Notes: generated by a model from the letters alone, not told the origin. A DNA stretch of 64,000 bases from GCA-020343675 sp964462945 (GCA_964462945.1 CAYWZW010000015.1:15145-79144), one strand, 5' to 3'; counted from the first letter of the stretch, positions 53,701 to 63,340 are shown. Numbers and translations: made by a program.

Positions 53701-55680
53701 CTACATCAGCTTCCATATCAGAAGTATCCACAGTGTTAAGGCGATGTACAGAACATATACCTGAAGCCGGCCGTGCTGAAGCCATCGCAACCTGGAAAAC
53801 GCTGAGCTTATCCGTTTGAAGGCAGGCTGATACACGTATTTTTCACAAATGTCTGCCGTTTCCGTGTCCAGAGCGGATTCGCCGGGGAATACGCCTTTCG
53901 GGGGTGAAACGTCTTTATGGGTCCGCAGGAAGAACCCAAAGAGGTCCGTAAGGGGCTGAGCAAAGGACGTAGCCGTGTATTGCATTCGTGAGTCAGGCTC
54001 GGCATAGCCGCAGTCCCAGGTTACCGCCTGTCTGACGCTGCGGCCGCGAAGGAGCCGCTTGCGCAGAGTGATCGAAAGCGCGACGGTTCCAATCAGAATC
54101 AATGAAGCCGCAACAACTTGCATCAGTATGCTTGATATACCCGCAAGCTCGGTACGAACCTGATCCGGCGGAAGCGCCGTTATCTCTGAGACGACGCTCG
54201 CGGCCGACCTGACAACCAGCGGACTGAGCACTCCTAAGAGTATGCAAAAGGCCGCCAGAATCAGCAGGGAAGATTTCATGCCCCATCCGCACTCCTGAGC
54301 CTGCTCGGCATGGGCGCTGCGCGGCTCGCCGAGAAAGACTATGCCGAAAGCCTTCGCGAAACACGCCAGCGCCAAGCCGCCGATCAGGGCAAGGCTGCCT
54401 ATTACAATCAGGGCGGAAATGACCGCTTCGGGACCCCCGGTCAGTCCGGCTTTGAAGACCCCAAAATAGATCAGGAATTCACTGACAAAACCGTTCAGGG
54501 GAGGTAACCCTGAGATGGCTATTGACCCGATGAGGAATGTGCAGGCGGTCCAGGGCATCCGTTTGATGAGCCCACCGAGCAGGTCGATGTGGCCCGTTCC
54601 GGTGCTGCGAAGAACGCTGCCGGCGCCCAGGAAGAGCAGTCCCTTGAAGACGGCGTGATTTATTACGTGAAACAGGCCGCCCCCAAAACCGAGGATGGAA
54701 AGCGTCGGCGAATTCATATTGACGCCTAACAAGCCGACGCCCAGTCCCATTGTGATAATGCCGATATTCTCCACGCTGTGATAAGCCAGCAGGCGTTTCA
54801 AATCGTGCTGCGCCAGCGCGAAGAGCACTCCTAAAATACCGGAGGCGGCACCGATAGCAATCAGCAGCCAGCACCACCACGCGGGAGGCGTCCCGAGAAT
54901 GGTCAGTGCCCTGACCAGGCCGTAGATACCGGTCTTGATCATAACGCCGCTCATAACCGCTGAGACATGGCTGGGAGCGGCCGGGTGGGCATAAGGGAGC
55001 CATACATGCAGAGGTATGAATCCGGCCTTTGTGCCAAAACCAACCACTGCCAGCAGGAACAACACCCCGGCCCAAAAAGATGACAGGAGCGGAGCCTTGT
55101 CAAAATCCAGGGAGCCGGCCTGACAGCCAAGCAAGATAAAGAATGCGATAAGAAATGCTGTTCCTATGTGCATTGCGATAAGATAAACACAACCGGCCCG
55201 ACAGACCGTCTGCCGTTCGTACTCAAAGGTAACCAGGAAAAACGAAGCCAGTGACATGACCTCCCATGCGACCAGAAACAGCACGGCGTTCCTGGCAACG
55301 ACAACCAGCGCCATCCCAATCACAAGCAGGTTGTAAAAGAACCACGGAACTCCGAGATTCTTCTCGTGCCGATAGATAGACAGATACTCGGCCCCGTAAA
55401 CGGCGGCGACAGCGGACAGGCCGAAAATCGGTATCAGGAACAGAGCCGATAGAGGGTCTATCTGGATAAAAAAGGAACCGATCGGCAAGTTCCACCTTAG
55501 CTGCGATGACTCGGTAAGACCGCTTGAAAATATCCTGAAGGCTGGGATTACAGCAACCACGCTTCCGAAAACCGCACTGCCGGCGCCTACAGCAGACGCC
55601 AAAGTCGGCCTTCGGCCGGCGAGAAATGAAGCGAAACCACCAACAAGGAGGACGACCAGGCCCCCGAGAAAAAGCGCCAT
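53701..55680 (-). CDS. hyfB: HyfB-like proton-translocating membrane subunit
   Basis: A 659-residue NuoL-type antiporter subunit with 14 or more helices, including YGAEYLSIYRHEKN, VAWEVMSLASFFLVTFEYE, GFGTKAGFIPLHVWLPYAHPAAPSHVSAVMSG and HDLKRLLAYHSVENIGIITMG. These match the glutamate, lysine and histidine positions of the family. The C-terminal 130 residues (WDCGYAEPDSRMQYTATSFAQPL) are the typical HyfB/HycC extension. It is the first Hyf gene and starts immediately at the end of the EIIA gene. Confidence 0.9.
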   Translation of the reverse strand: MALFLGGLVVLLVGGFASFLAGRRPTLASAVGAGSAVFGSVVAVIPAFRIFSSGLTESSQLRWNLPIGSFFIQIDPLSALFLIPIFGLSAVAAVYGAEYLSIYRHEKNLGVPWFFYNLLVIGMALVVVARNAVLFLVAWEVMSLASFFLVTFEYERQTVCRAGCVYLIAMHIGTAFLIAFFILLGCQAGSLDFDKAPLLSSFWAGVLFLLAVVGFGTKAGFIPLHVWLPYAHPAAPSHVSAVMSGVMIKTGIYGLVRALTILGTPPAWWCWLLIAIGAASGILGVLFALAQHDLKRLLAYHSVENIGIITMGLGVGLLGVNMNSPTLSILGFGGGLFHVINHAVFKGLLFLGAGSVLRSTGTGHIDLLGGLIKRMPWTACTFLIGSIAISGLPPLNGFVSEFLIYFGVFKAGLTGGPEAVISALIVIGSLALIGGLALACFAKAFGIVFLGEPRSAHAEQAQECGWGMKSSLLILAAFCILLGVLSPLVVRSAASVVSEITALPPDQVRTELAGISSILMQVVAASLILIGTVALSITLRKRLLRGRSVRQAVTWDCGYAEPDSRMQYTATSFAQPLTDLFGFFLRTHKDVSPPKGVFPGESALDTETADICEKYVYQPAFKRISSAFSRLRWLQHGRLQVYVLYIALTLWILLIWKLM

Positions 55681-56265
55681 TTAGATATTTCCTCCGCTCG
55701 TGGGCTGGAGCTGATTCTGTTGCAGAGCGGATTCGACCCGAGCTATATCGGAGAGAATCTTTTCACGGCTGCCCTGCTTTTCAATGAGGTCCCGGAAGCT
55801 CGTGTCGCGCAAAGCGTAAGCCAGTCTTGAAAGCAGGTACAGATGCGTCTTGACGGTGGGACTGACAAGGGTAAAGAGGCAATGTACCGGCCTGCCGTCC
55901 AGAGAATTGAAATCAATAGGCTCCTCAAGAAAACACAGGCAGACCATAGGCTCTGTTACGTGCAAAACAATGGGATTGCGAACGTGCGGAATCGCTATTC
56001 CATCACCGATCGCAGTAGAAGCCAGAGCTTCCCTCGCCAAGAGCACCTGCAAAAGAAAATCCCGATCCACCTCCTGAGGCAGCCTCATTAGTCGAACTAC
56101 GCTTCGCAATGCAGATTCCTTGTTATGCCCCTCAACGCGATAGTGGATTCCGCCCAAGGACAACGCCTCCCAAAGGGTGTATAAAGGAACCTTGGTATTA
56201 TTCGGCTCGTGAAACAGATCCACAGAAACATTGATCTGACGGGAGGTTGCCCATTCGAAGGACAA
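55681..56265 (-). CDS. PTS EIIA-like (PtsN-type) protein heading the operon
   Basis: A 194-residue protein with a fructose/mannitol-type EIIA domain in residues 30-180. The phosphorylatable histidine is H94 in GDGIAIPHVRNP, and LLQVLLAREALASTAIGDG and CLCFLEEPIDFNSLDGRPVH are typical of PtsN and fructose EIIA. No EIIB or EIIC is nearby, so a regulatory role is likelier than sugar transport. Its stop codon touches the hyfB start codon. The first in-frame start is TTG at 56265; a stop lies just upstream. The first 25 residues are not part of the EIIA fold. Confidence 0.82.
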   Translation of the reverse strand: MSFEWATSRQINVSVDLFHEPNNTKVPLYTLWEALSLGGIHYRVEGHNKESALRSVVRLMRLPQEVDRDFLLQVLLAREALASTAIGDGIAIPHVRNPIVLHVTEPMVCLCFLEEPIDFNSLDGRPVHCLFTLVSPTVKTHLYLLSRLAYALRDTSFRDLIEKQGSREKILSDIARVESALQQNQLQPTSGGNI

Positions 56266-56656
56266 ATCCGTGTCTAACTACCCTTCTCTGTGGCCCTCTT
56301 GCGCTCGGTGGCTGTTAAAGTGGGAAAAGTGGACTGTTTTTTAACGAATCGTGCTGGTAGCACAAAAGGAAAATTGGAAAATTGAAAGAATTTGGCTAAT
56401 TCCAATTGTTGCCAAACAATGATTTTTTCTGCCTGACTTTTCGCGGCGGTCAGTTGCGAACGAATGTCGCCGGCCGTTGGCAGGAACCGCCGGATGCAGT
56501 TTTGTCCCGCGATGTGAAAAACACACTTGTGAAGTGCTGCCCGATGGCTATGATAGTGCATAGTCTGGTCTGAACAACGTTTAGGCCGAAGGGAAATAGC
56601 AGTTCCCTGAGCAAGTGTGGATTTGAAGCTAAAGCCATTCAATTAGGAGACCCGTT
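56266..56656. promoter_or_regulatory. Divergent regulatory region with a promoter for the Gfo/Idh gene
   Basis: Between two divergent operons. For the plus-strand gene TTGTGA (56527-56532), 16 bp, TATGAT (56549-56554) form a fair promoter, followed by an inverted repeat AGGGAA (56590-56595)/TTCCCT (56603-56608) that could be an operator. The half nearest the EIIA gene is AT-rich; I could not fix a promoter for it. No gene is evident in the region. Confidence 0.45.
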
Positions 56657-58048
56657 ATGAGCGACATTACCAGCAAAAGCACGTCACGTCGTGAGTTCTT
56701 AAAGAACACCGGTCGGATCGCGGCAACGTCGGCCCTGGCCGGAGGCTTCGCCTCTCGCATCTACGCGGGGGAGAGTAATACCATCAAGGTGGCCCTGGTT
56801 GGCTGCGGCGGCCGGGGCTCCGACGCAGCGTCAAACGCCCTCTCTGTCAAGAATGGTCCGATGAAGCTCGTCGCCATGGCCGACGTCTTCAAGGAGCGGC
56901 TGGCGGCCAGCTACGAGAACCTGAAAGCGGAGCATGCGGACCAGGTGGATGTGCCGGCGGACCGCCGGTTCGTGGGCTTCGATGCTTACAAGAAAGCGAT
57001 GGATTGTCTGAGTCCGGGCGATGTCGCTATTTTTGCAACGCCTCCGGCGTTCCGCTGGGTGCATTTCACCTACGCCATCAAGAAGGGCCTCAACGTCTTT
57101 ATGGAGAAGCCGATCACCGTGGACGGCCCGACCAGCCGGCGGATGTTCAATCTCGCCGAAGAGGCAACGGCAAAGAACCTCAAAGCAGGAGTGGGATTGA
57201 TGTCCCGTCACAGCCGGGCGCTCCAGGAGTTGGCTGAGCGCATCCAGAACGGCGAAATCGGCGACCTCATTCTCCAGCGCGGCTACCGGATGCACGGACC
57301 CATCGGATTCTTCTCCTCTTTGCCCAAGCCGCCCGGCATCAGTGACCTGCTTTACCAGGTGCAGCGCTTCCACAGCTTCATCTGGGCCAGCGGCGGGAAC
57401 TACAGCGACTTTTACATCCACATCATCGATCATCAGTGCTGGATGAAGAACGCCTGGCCGGTCAAGGCCCAGGCGCTGGGCGGCCGCCATTATCGCTTGA
57501 GTCCCGAAGGCGTCGCGTACGTGGACCAGAATCTCGATACATACGCCGTGGAATACACGTTCGCCGACGGAAGCAAGTTCGACTTCGACGGGCGATGCAT
57601 GATGGGCTGCAACGACATCTACTCCAGCTATGCTCACGGCAGCAAAGGCATAGCGGTCGTCTCAAAGAGCGGCGACTGTGGGATGCCCTCCAGCACTTAC
57701 AAGGGCCAGAATCCGGAGCGCTCAAACTTGCTCTGGGAGTCCAAAGTCAACCCGGACGAGCGGAACCCCTATCAAAACGAATGGAACGACCTGATGGCCG
57801 CCATCCGCAACGACAAGCCCTACAACGAAGTGAAACGCGGCGTCGAAGCCAGCCTCGCTACCTCGATGGGCCGTATGGCCGCGCATACCGGACAGGAGAT
57901 CACCTGGGACAACATGCTCAACTGCGAGCACGAAATGGCGCCCGGCTTGGACACGTTGACGATGGATTCTCCTGCGCCGTTGCTGGCCGGGGCCGATGGC
58001 AAATATCCCGTTCCCCAACCGGGGATCGTCAAGCAGCGGGAATATTGA
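56657..58048 (+). CDS. Tat-exported Gfo/Idh/MocA family oxidoreductase
   Basis: A 463-residue NAD(P)-dependent sugar-type oxidoreductase with a twin-arginine signal (SRREFLKNTGRIAATSALAGG, 10-30). The Rossmann loop is GCGGRG at 49-54, the conserved catalytic lysine lies in E150-K-P152, and the C-terminal sheet has HIIDHQCWMKNAWPV. Exported Gfo/Idh proteins are a hallmark of Planctomycetota and related groups. They are thought to act on released sugars with a tightly held cofactor. AGGAGA lies 7 bp before the ATG. The sulfatase gene follows after 40 bp and also has a Tat signal. Confidence 0.9.
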   Translation: MSDITSKSTSRREFLKNTGRIAATSALAGGFASRIYAGESNTIKVALVGCGGRGSDAASNALSVKNGPMKLVAMADVFKERLAASYENLKAEHADQVDVPADRRFVGFDAYKKAMDCLSPGDVAIFATPPAFRWVHFTYAIKKGLNVFMEKPITVDGPTSRRMFNLAEEATAKNLKAGVGLMSRHSRALQELAERIQNGEIGDLILQRGYRMHGPIGFFSSLPKPPGISDLLYQVQRFHSFIWASGGNYSDFYIHIIDHQCWMKNAWPVKAQALGGRHYRLSPEGVAYVDQNLDTYAVEYTFADGSKFDFDGRCMMGCNDIYSSYAHGSKGIAVVSKSGDCGMPSSTYKGQNPERSNLLWESKVNPDERNPYQNEWNDLMAAIRNDKPYNEVKRGVEASLATSMGRMAAHTGQEITWDNMLNCEHEMAPGLDTLTMDSPAPLLAGADGKYPVPQPGIVKQREY

Positions 58049-58088
58049 TCCGCCAACAGAGGCGGATTGAGGCTTCGTAGCGCGTTGT

Positions 58089-59720
58089 ATGAGAACACCA
58101 AGAATAAAGCGCCGGGATTTTCTTAAAGCGGCGGCGGCGGGCGCGGTGGGGGTCGTATTACCTTCTGCGATGCGAGACACACTGGCCCGCCTGCCGTCTG
58201 GCGGGCTGGCAGAAAGCGATTCACGCGGAAAACCCAACATTGTGTATATTCTGGCCGACGATCTCGGTTATGGAGATGTACGGCGTCTGAACCCGGAAGG
58301 GAAGATTCCGACGCCGAACATTGACCGGCTGGCCTCGGAAGGGATGCTGTTCACTGATGCACACTCCGGGTCGGCTGTATGTACCCCGACGCGTTATGGG
58401 CTTCTGACCGGCCGTTATTGCTGGCGCTCGCCGCTTCAACGCGGCGTGCTGGAGCCCTGGGGCGAGACGCTCATTGCTCCCGACCGGCTGACCGTCGCAT
58501 CGCTTTTGAAGCAGAATGGCTATGCCACCGCGTGCATCGGCAAGTGGCACCTTGGCTGGAAGTGGCCGACCAAGGACGGGAAGCCGCCTGCCGCCGGCGC
58601 CGACCGGCTCAGCAACGTGGACTTCAGCGGACCCATCCCCGAAGGCCCTACCTCCCGCGGCTTCGACTATTACTTCGGTACGGATCTGCCGAACTACCCG
58701 CCGTATTGCTACATCGAGAACGACCGCACGGTAGGCATCCCGAGTGTGCCCAACCGGCCCGAGTTCAATCGCCCCGGTCCTATGTTGCCCGGCTGGGACC
58801 GGCTCAGCATCATGCCGGACTTGACGCGACGAGCGGTGAAATACATTGAGGACTCGACCGCAGTGCCGCCAGGCATGGCTGGCGCCACTTCGCCTCGCAA
58901 GCCCTTCTTTCTCTATTTTGCGCTCACCGCGCCGCACTACCCGGTTGTGCCGGCGCCCGAATTCAGGGGAAAAAGCAAAGCGGGTGAATACGGCGACTTT
59001 GTGGTGCAGGTGGATTGGACGGTGGGGCAAGTAATGGAGGCCCTTCGGCGATCGGGCCAGGCCGAGAATACACTGGTGATTTTCACCAGCGACAACGGGC
59101 CTGAGATTACCGGCGAGGTCAAGCCCGGCGCTTATGACCGCATCCGGCTCTATCGGCACTACAGCATGGGCCTGCTGCGCGGAGCCAAGCGGGACGCGTG
59201 GGAAGGCGGGCATCGCGTGCCCTTCATCGCACGCTGGCCCGGGAAGATTCAGGCGGGCTCGCTGAGCAGCGAAACGATCTGCCACGTCGATTTCATGGCG
59301 ACGGCGGCGGCATTACTCGGCGTCAAGCTGCCGGAAAACGCCGGTGAAGACAGCTACAATATTCTTCCGGCACTATTCGGTCAAAAACTCGACGGGCCCA
59401 TTCGTGAAGCGACCGTTCACCACAGCGCCAAGGGCCATTTTGCGATCCGCAAGGATAACTGGGTGCTCATTGATTCGGCAACCGGCGATGACAACAAAGA
59501 GCCCGACTGGTTCAGGAAGCAGCGCGGCTACGAGCCGCATAATCAGCCGTGCGAGCTGTACGATCTGAGCCAGGACCTCGCGGAACGCCGCAATCTCTGC
59601 ACGGCGCGCCCCGAAAAAGTGTGGGAGCTGAAAGACCTGCTTGAGAAGTACAAACAGGAGGGCCGGAGTACCCCAGGCCCGCCGCAGAAGAATGATGTGC
59701 CTTTGAGGAGCAACAGATAG
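58089..59720 (+). CDS. Tat-exported sulfatase (arylsulfatase-like)
   Basis: Formylglycine sulfatase with a twin-arginine signal (IKRRDFLKAAAAGAVGVVLP), metal-binding NIVYILADDLGYGDV, modified cysteine C98 in CTPTR followed by YGLLTGR, GKWHLGWKW, TSDNGPEITGE and GLLRGAKRDAWEGGHRVP. Sequence order is that of arylsulfatase A-type enzymes. Tat export suggests folding, and perhaps formylglycine formation, before export, in contrast to the Sec-type sulfatases of the island. It may be co-transcribed with the oxidoreductase upstream. The substrate is unknown. Confidence 0.9.
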   Translation: MRTPRIKRRDFLKAAAAGAVGVVLPSAMRDTLARLPSGGLAESDSRGKPNIVYILADDLGYGDVRRLNPEGKIPTPNIDRLASEGMLFTDAHSGSAVCTPTRYGLLTGRYCWRSPLQRGVLEPWGETLIAPDRLTVASLLKQNGYATACIGKWHLGWKWPTKDGKPPAAGADRLSNVDFSGPIPEGPTSRGFDYYFGTDLPNYPPYCYIENDRTVGIPSVPNRPEFNRPGPMLPGWDRLSIMPDLTRRAVKYIEDSTAVPPGMAGATSPRKPFFLYFALTAPHYPVVPAPEFRGKSKAGEYGDFVVQVDWTVGQVMEALRRSGQAENTLVIFTSDNGPEITGEVKPGAYDRIRLYRHYSMGLLRGAKRDAWEGGHRVPFIARWPGKIQAGSLSSETICHVDFMATAAALLGVKLPENAGEDSYNILPALFGQKLDGPIREATVHHSAKGHFAIRKDNWVLIDSATGDDNKEPDWFRKQRGYEPHNQPCELYDLSQDLAERRNLCTARPEKVWELKDLLEKYKQEGRSTPGPPQKNDVPLRSNR

Positions 59721-59873
59721 AGGAAAAGCAAGCGTAATTGCGCCAAAGAATGTGGACGCACCTGGCTTTCGCCGCTACGGCACGCTCCGCCGTGACGAAC
59801 TGAGCCGGCACACAGCGCCGAACAACTCTGATTCAGCCCGCAACATCTATCAACGGTGCAAGTGCAGCGCCGT

Positions 59874-62213
59874 TTACTGTTTTCGGGGCAGGTAGATTGT
59901 CGCTGTGGTTCCCTTGCCGGGCTGGCTGGCAAGGGTCAGTGCGCCTTTGTTCAATTGGATAAACCGAGCGGCATAAGCGAGGCCCATGCCGCGTTTTCGC
60001 CCCGCCGGTTTTGCCGAGAAAAACGGCTGAGTCGCCTTCTTCAGCGTTTCGCCGTCCATTCCGCAGCCTTGGTCTTTGATGGCCACTTTCACCAGCTCAC
60101 CTGTATCAACGGCATCGGCGGTGACTTCTATGGGCCCGACTTGGCCCGCCAGACGCAAGGCGGACTGGTCGCTGTAGGATTCAACGGCGTTGGCTATGAC
60201 ATTTGCGAGGGCCGAGACGATTTGGGCCGAGTCCACAAAGACGTCCTGGACACCCTCGGCTACTTCGATTTGAACGTCGAGATCCTCTCGATTCGTTTTT
60301 CGGCTGGTCAACTGTACGGCCTCGTCGAGCATCTTTCTGACGTTCGTCTGAGTTGCCCTGGGCTGGGGCGGCTCGGCGAAGGTCATCAGGTCTTCGATAA
60401 TGCCGGAGGCTTCACGGGCGTTCTCATATATCTGTCTTAGGATTGCCTTAGTTTCCTGGTCGCTCTGGGCTTCGGCGAGCAGTTGCGCCCGGCCCGATAT
60501 CACCGCCAGAGGATTGTTCAGCTCGTGCGCTGCGCCAGCCGCCATCTCCGCCAGCGCATTCAACGAATCCTCCGCTCGAACCGTCGCAGCACGTTCTTCT
60601 TCGTCCTTGCGATGCAGTTCAACGGAACCCGCCGGTTTGGAGATAAGTCCGGCAAAACGCTCGGCAAAACCTTGTTGTCTTTGCCGGGCCAGGGCCATAT
60701 CCAAAACGGCCCCGGCAATCGAGGCGGAGATCCTGAAATTCTCCTTGAACAGCTCGGCATCGCCCGGGTAATGAAGCTCGAAGGCAATCGCTCCAACGGC
60801 CCGGCTGGCGGACAGAAGCGGCACCAGCTTCGTCCGGCTCGTATCAAAGTCAACGTCCAACTGTTCAGACAGCCAGTCGATATGGTCGCCGGCGCTCAGA
60901 ACTGCGAACCCGTTCGCTATCTCCTTCGGTATGGCCGGCGACTCGCCGGGAGCATCCAACGCAACAATCCTGCTTTGTGATAGGTTTTCCACAAGCACCG
61001 CGTCGAGCGTCTGGCGTTCCGCGGACGGGGCCAAATATAGACACACCATCCCCGTCTGGTAAAACTTCTGCCAGCGGACGGCAAAGTTCTCGGCGATATC
61101 GACGGGCGAGGCGGCTGAACTCAAGCTCAGCAGGAAATCGGCTGCAAAATTGAGGTGGCTCGAAGCACTTTGCAGCCGGCAATTCTCGTCGGACAATTCC
61201 GTATGCTGTCGGGCGAATTGCGCCGCAGCAGCGTGAGCGGCCTGGCAATAGTCTGCGACCGCATTTGGCAATTCCAAGCCCAGCACTTTGGATTTCTGTT
61301 CGACCGTGGCTGCGAGACTCCGGCCGATGTGCTGCAATTGCTCGATGTCTATCCCCAGAAACTCGCCCACTGCTTCCGGCGGTTTGGGCGAATCGAAGCT
61401 GCCGGATTGGCCGATACCCAACTGACGCGCTAAAGAATCGGCCAATTGGACAACCGCGGCGATTCTTGCTTCGGGCATGTCCTGCGAAATTGCTGCAACA
61501 TCACTGTGGTGCAGCCAGATCGCAAGAGTCACGGCATCCGGCAACTGCCACTTCTGAGCCAAATGGTTGCCTACGACGGCGTGATCCGTGCCGAGGTGTT
61601 TGCGCTCGATGGTGCAGGAACATTCCTTGGCGGACTCGGCCTCTTCGACGAGCCGGGCAAAGCCCTTCGGCATCGTTTCCTGCAGTGCGAGTTTTCCGAT
61701 GTCGTGCAGCAGTCCGGCATAGTAGGCCAGTTGCGAGTCTATATTGGGCACTGTCAGCTCGGCGAGCTGTTCGGCGCAACAGGCAACGGCAAGACTGTGA
61801 AGCAGCAGCCCCTTTCTAAACGGAATACTGTGCCTGTCGGTGCCATTGTCGGGATCGAAGGGCTGCATGACCTTAACGGACAAAACAGCATCACGGACCT
61901 CGTGTGCGGGCAGCTCATCGAGGCTTCGGCGAAGCGAGAATCCTGTCTTAGGCAGGGGCAGGCCGCGCCGGCTGATGAGTGAAAGTATGCATGCTGCAAG
62001 GGCCGGGTCAGATTCGATAAGATCCGCCAGCGCCGAAGGGGAGAATCGGCCTTGCAGGAGCCGGATGAAAAGCTGTGCTCCCACACAAGGCAGCGTTGAC
62101 AGCGAGCCGAGCCGCCCCGTGACAAGCTCTACCTGCTGGGCAGCGATCTCGATGTTGGATAGTCTGTCCGGCATATCATCGTCCCTGTCTGTGCTCGACC
62201 GTCCAGGTCCCAA
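59874..62213 (-). CDS. HDOD-GAF sensor histidine kinase
   Basis: A cytoplasmic 779-residue signal protein without membrane helices. Residues 30-270 are an HDOD domain containing an HD-like H170-D171 (LLHDIGKLAL) and HLGTDHAVVGNHLAQKW. Residues 350-520 look like a GAF domain. Residues 545-779 are a histidine kinase with H563 in AAHELNNPLAV, N-box VIANAVES, DQGCGMD and GRKRGMGLAYAARF. The response regulator gene lies 23 bp upstream on the same strand, so the two form one operon. HDOD domains often sense or regulate stress, motility or cell-cycle signals; the stimulus is unknown. Confidence 0.88.
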   Translation of the reverse strand: MGPGRSSTDRDDDMPDRLSNIEIAAQQVELVTGRLGSLSTLPCVGAQLFIRLLQGRFSPSALADLIESDPALAACILSLISRRGLPLPKTGFSLRRSLDELPAHEVRDAVLSVKVMQPFDPDNGTDRHSIPFRKGLLLHSLAVACCAEQLAELTVPNIDSQLAYYAGLLHDIGKLALQETMPKGFARLVEEAESAKECSCTIERKHLGTDHAVVGNHLAQKWQLPDAVTLAIWLHHSDVAAISQDMPEARIAAVVQLADSLARQLGIGQSGSFDSPKPPEAVGEFLGIDIEQLQHIGRSLAATVEQKSKVLGLELPNAVADYCQAAHAAAAQFARQHTELSDENCRLQSASSHLNFAADFLLSLSSAASPVDIAENFAVRWQKFYQTGMVCLYLAPSAERQTLDAVLVENLSQSRIVALDAPGESPAIPKEIANGFAVLSAGDHIDWLSEQLDVDFDTSRTKLVPLLSASRAVGAIAFELHYPGDAELFKENFRISASIAGAVLDMALARQRQQGFAERFAGLISKPAGSVELHRKDEEERAATVRAEDSLNALAEMAAGAAHELNNPLAVISGRAQLLAEAQSDQETKAILRQIYENAREASGIIEDLMTFAEPPQPRATQTNVRKMLDEAVQLTSRKTNREDLDVQIEVAEGVQDVFVDSAQIVSALANVIANAVESYSDQSALRLAGQVGPIEVTADAVDTGELVKVAIKDQGCGMDGETLKKATQPFFSAKPAGRKRGMGLAYAARFIQLNKGALTLASQPGKGTTATIYLPRKQ

Positions 62214-62236
62214 GTCGTTCCACCGGTCGCGCCGTC

Positions 62237-62803
62237 CTATTTCATCTGCAGGGCCGCGGTGATCTTGCCGGTGAGCTCAGCGACGTCGAACGGCTTTCTT
62301 ATGAAATCTTGAGCGCCGGACTTAAGCAACTGAGCGATCTCATCCTGTTTCACAACGCCGCTTACAATAATAATCCTGATATTCTGAAATTCGGGGTTCT
62401 TTCTTATCGTCTGGCAGACGACGTTGCCGTTGACGTCGGGCAGCATGTAATCGAGCAGTATCAGCTCAGGCCGAAACCGCTGGGTGGCTATTCCCGCCTC
62501 GTAGCCGCTTGATGCGGTTTCGGTCTCGAATCTGCCGTCCCGACCGAGGACGTCCACGATCAGTTCGACGATTTCAGCATCGTCATCGACGATAAGAACC
62601 TTTCGCTTGCCGGACTCGATGGCGTCAAGAGGGATTTTGTTTTCCTGCATGAACCTGACAAGACTCTGGCGCGGAATCCTCCGGAACCTTGAGCCTGGAA
62701 CACGAAATCCCTCCAGCCGGCCGGCGTCGAAGCAGCGGATTATTGTTTGCTGGCTTACTCTGCAAATATCCGCAGCCTCGCCGGTGGTGAATAAATCCTT
62801 CAT
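62237..62803 (-). CDS. Response regulator with N-terminal excisionase-type HTH
   Basis: A 188-residue protein. Residues 1-55 are a MerR/BldC-type winged helix (LFTTGEAADICRVSQQTIIRCF, then GRLEGFRVPGSRFRRIP). Residues 68-186 form a CheY-type receiver with D73/D74 acid pocket, phospho-acceptor D118 in LILLDYMLPD, and the conserved lysine in FIRKPF. DNA-binding in front of the receiver is the reverse of the usual order and is seen in Planctomycetota and related groups. I start at ATG 62803, where AGGA lies 9 bp upstream; the frame is open further but without a sensible start. Partner of the adjacent kinase. Confidence 0.85.
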   Translation of the reverse strand: MKDLFTTGEAADICRVSQQTIIRCFDAGRLEGFRVPGSRFRRIPRQSLVRFMQENKIPLDAIESGKRKVLIVDDDAEIVELIVDVLGRDGRFETETASSGYEAGIATQRFRPELILLDYMLPDVNGNVVCQTIRKNPEFQNIRIIIVSGVVKQDEIAQLLKSGAQDFIRKPFDVAELTGKITAALQMK

Positions 62804-63084
62804 CTTATCCATTCCTTTTCTTTGACCAAATCCTTTTGATTTCGGACTCCACCAAGTTACCGTATTGTCCCAATTTAACTGCCGTGTTTCGGTCGTGTCA
62901 AGCACAAAAACGCGGAAATACCCAAAATTCTTATTGGCGATGGAAATATTATCAGTCCCTGGGGACATCCCGTAGAAGTCTGCCTGGGATTCCGTTTGAC
63001 CTGATCAAAATCATAATGGCGCCGAACTCTGCTGATCGCGGGAATTTCCCAGTCGCACCCTTTCTGAAATGGAGCACTCTACTT

Positions 63085-63251
63085 AGAACCTATCCGAATT
63101 ACGCTTCAGCGCTTGTCATTCCTTCGGCAAGCTCTGGACGATGTCTGAGGCGAATCCGAAGAATCTGGGCTGAGTATCTCCGCTCGCGGCCCAGATGCTT
63201 CACTCCGTTCAGCATGACAGGCGGCAGCGAATGGTAATTCGGATAGGTTCT
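63085..63251. repeat. MITE-like element with 18-bp terminal inverted repeats
   Basis: The ends 63085-63102 and 63234-63251 are perfect 18-bp inverted repeats enclosing a 167-bp, non-coding, partly self-complementary interior (with a CAGATGCTTCACTCCGTTCA-type palindrome seen in many dispersed bacterial repeats). No target duplication is obvious. The rest of 62804-63340 holds nothing I can name. Confidence 0.7.
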
Positions 63252-63340
63252 TAATATGCTGTTACCCGTAAGGCGTTAAATCCGCTAATGTTAAGCGTCA
63301 TTTTCCAGCTTGTTGACGCTGACTTTCTTTTTAGAGTTGA

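Noticed and set aside
56274..56642. 122-codon minus-strand frame in the divergent region
   Set aside because: It would cover the promoter of the Gfo/Idh gene, starts without a ribosome site and has no recognisable domain.
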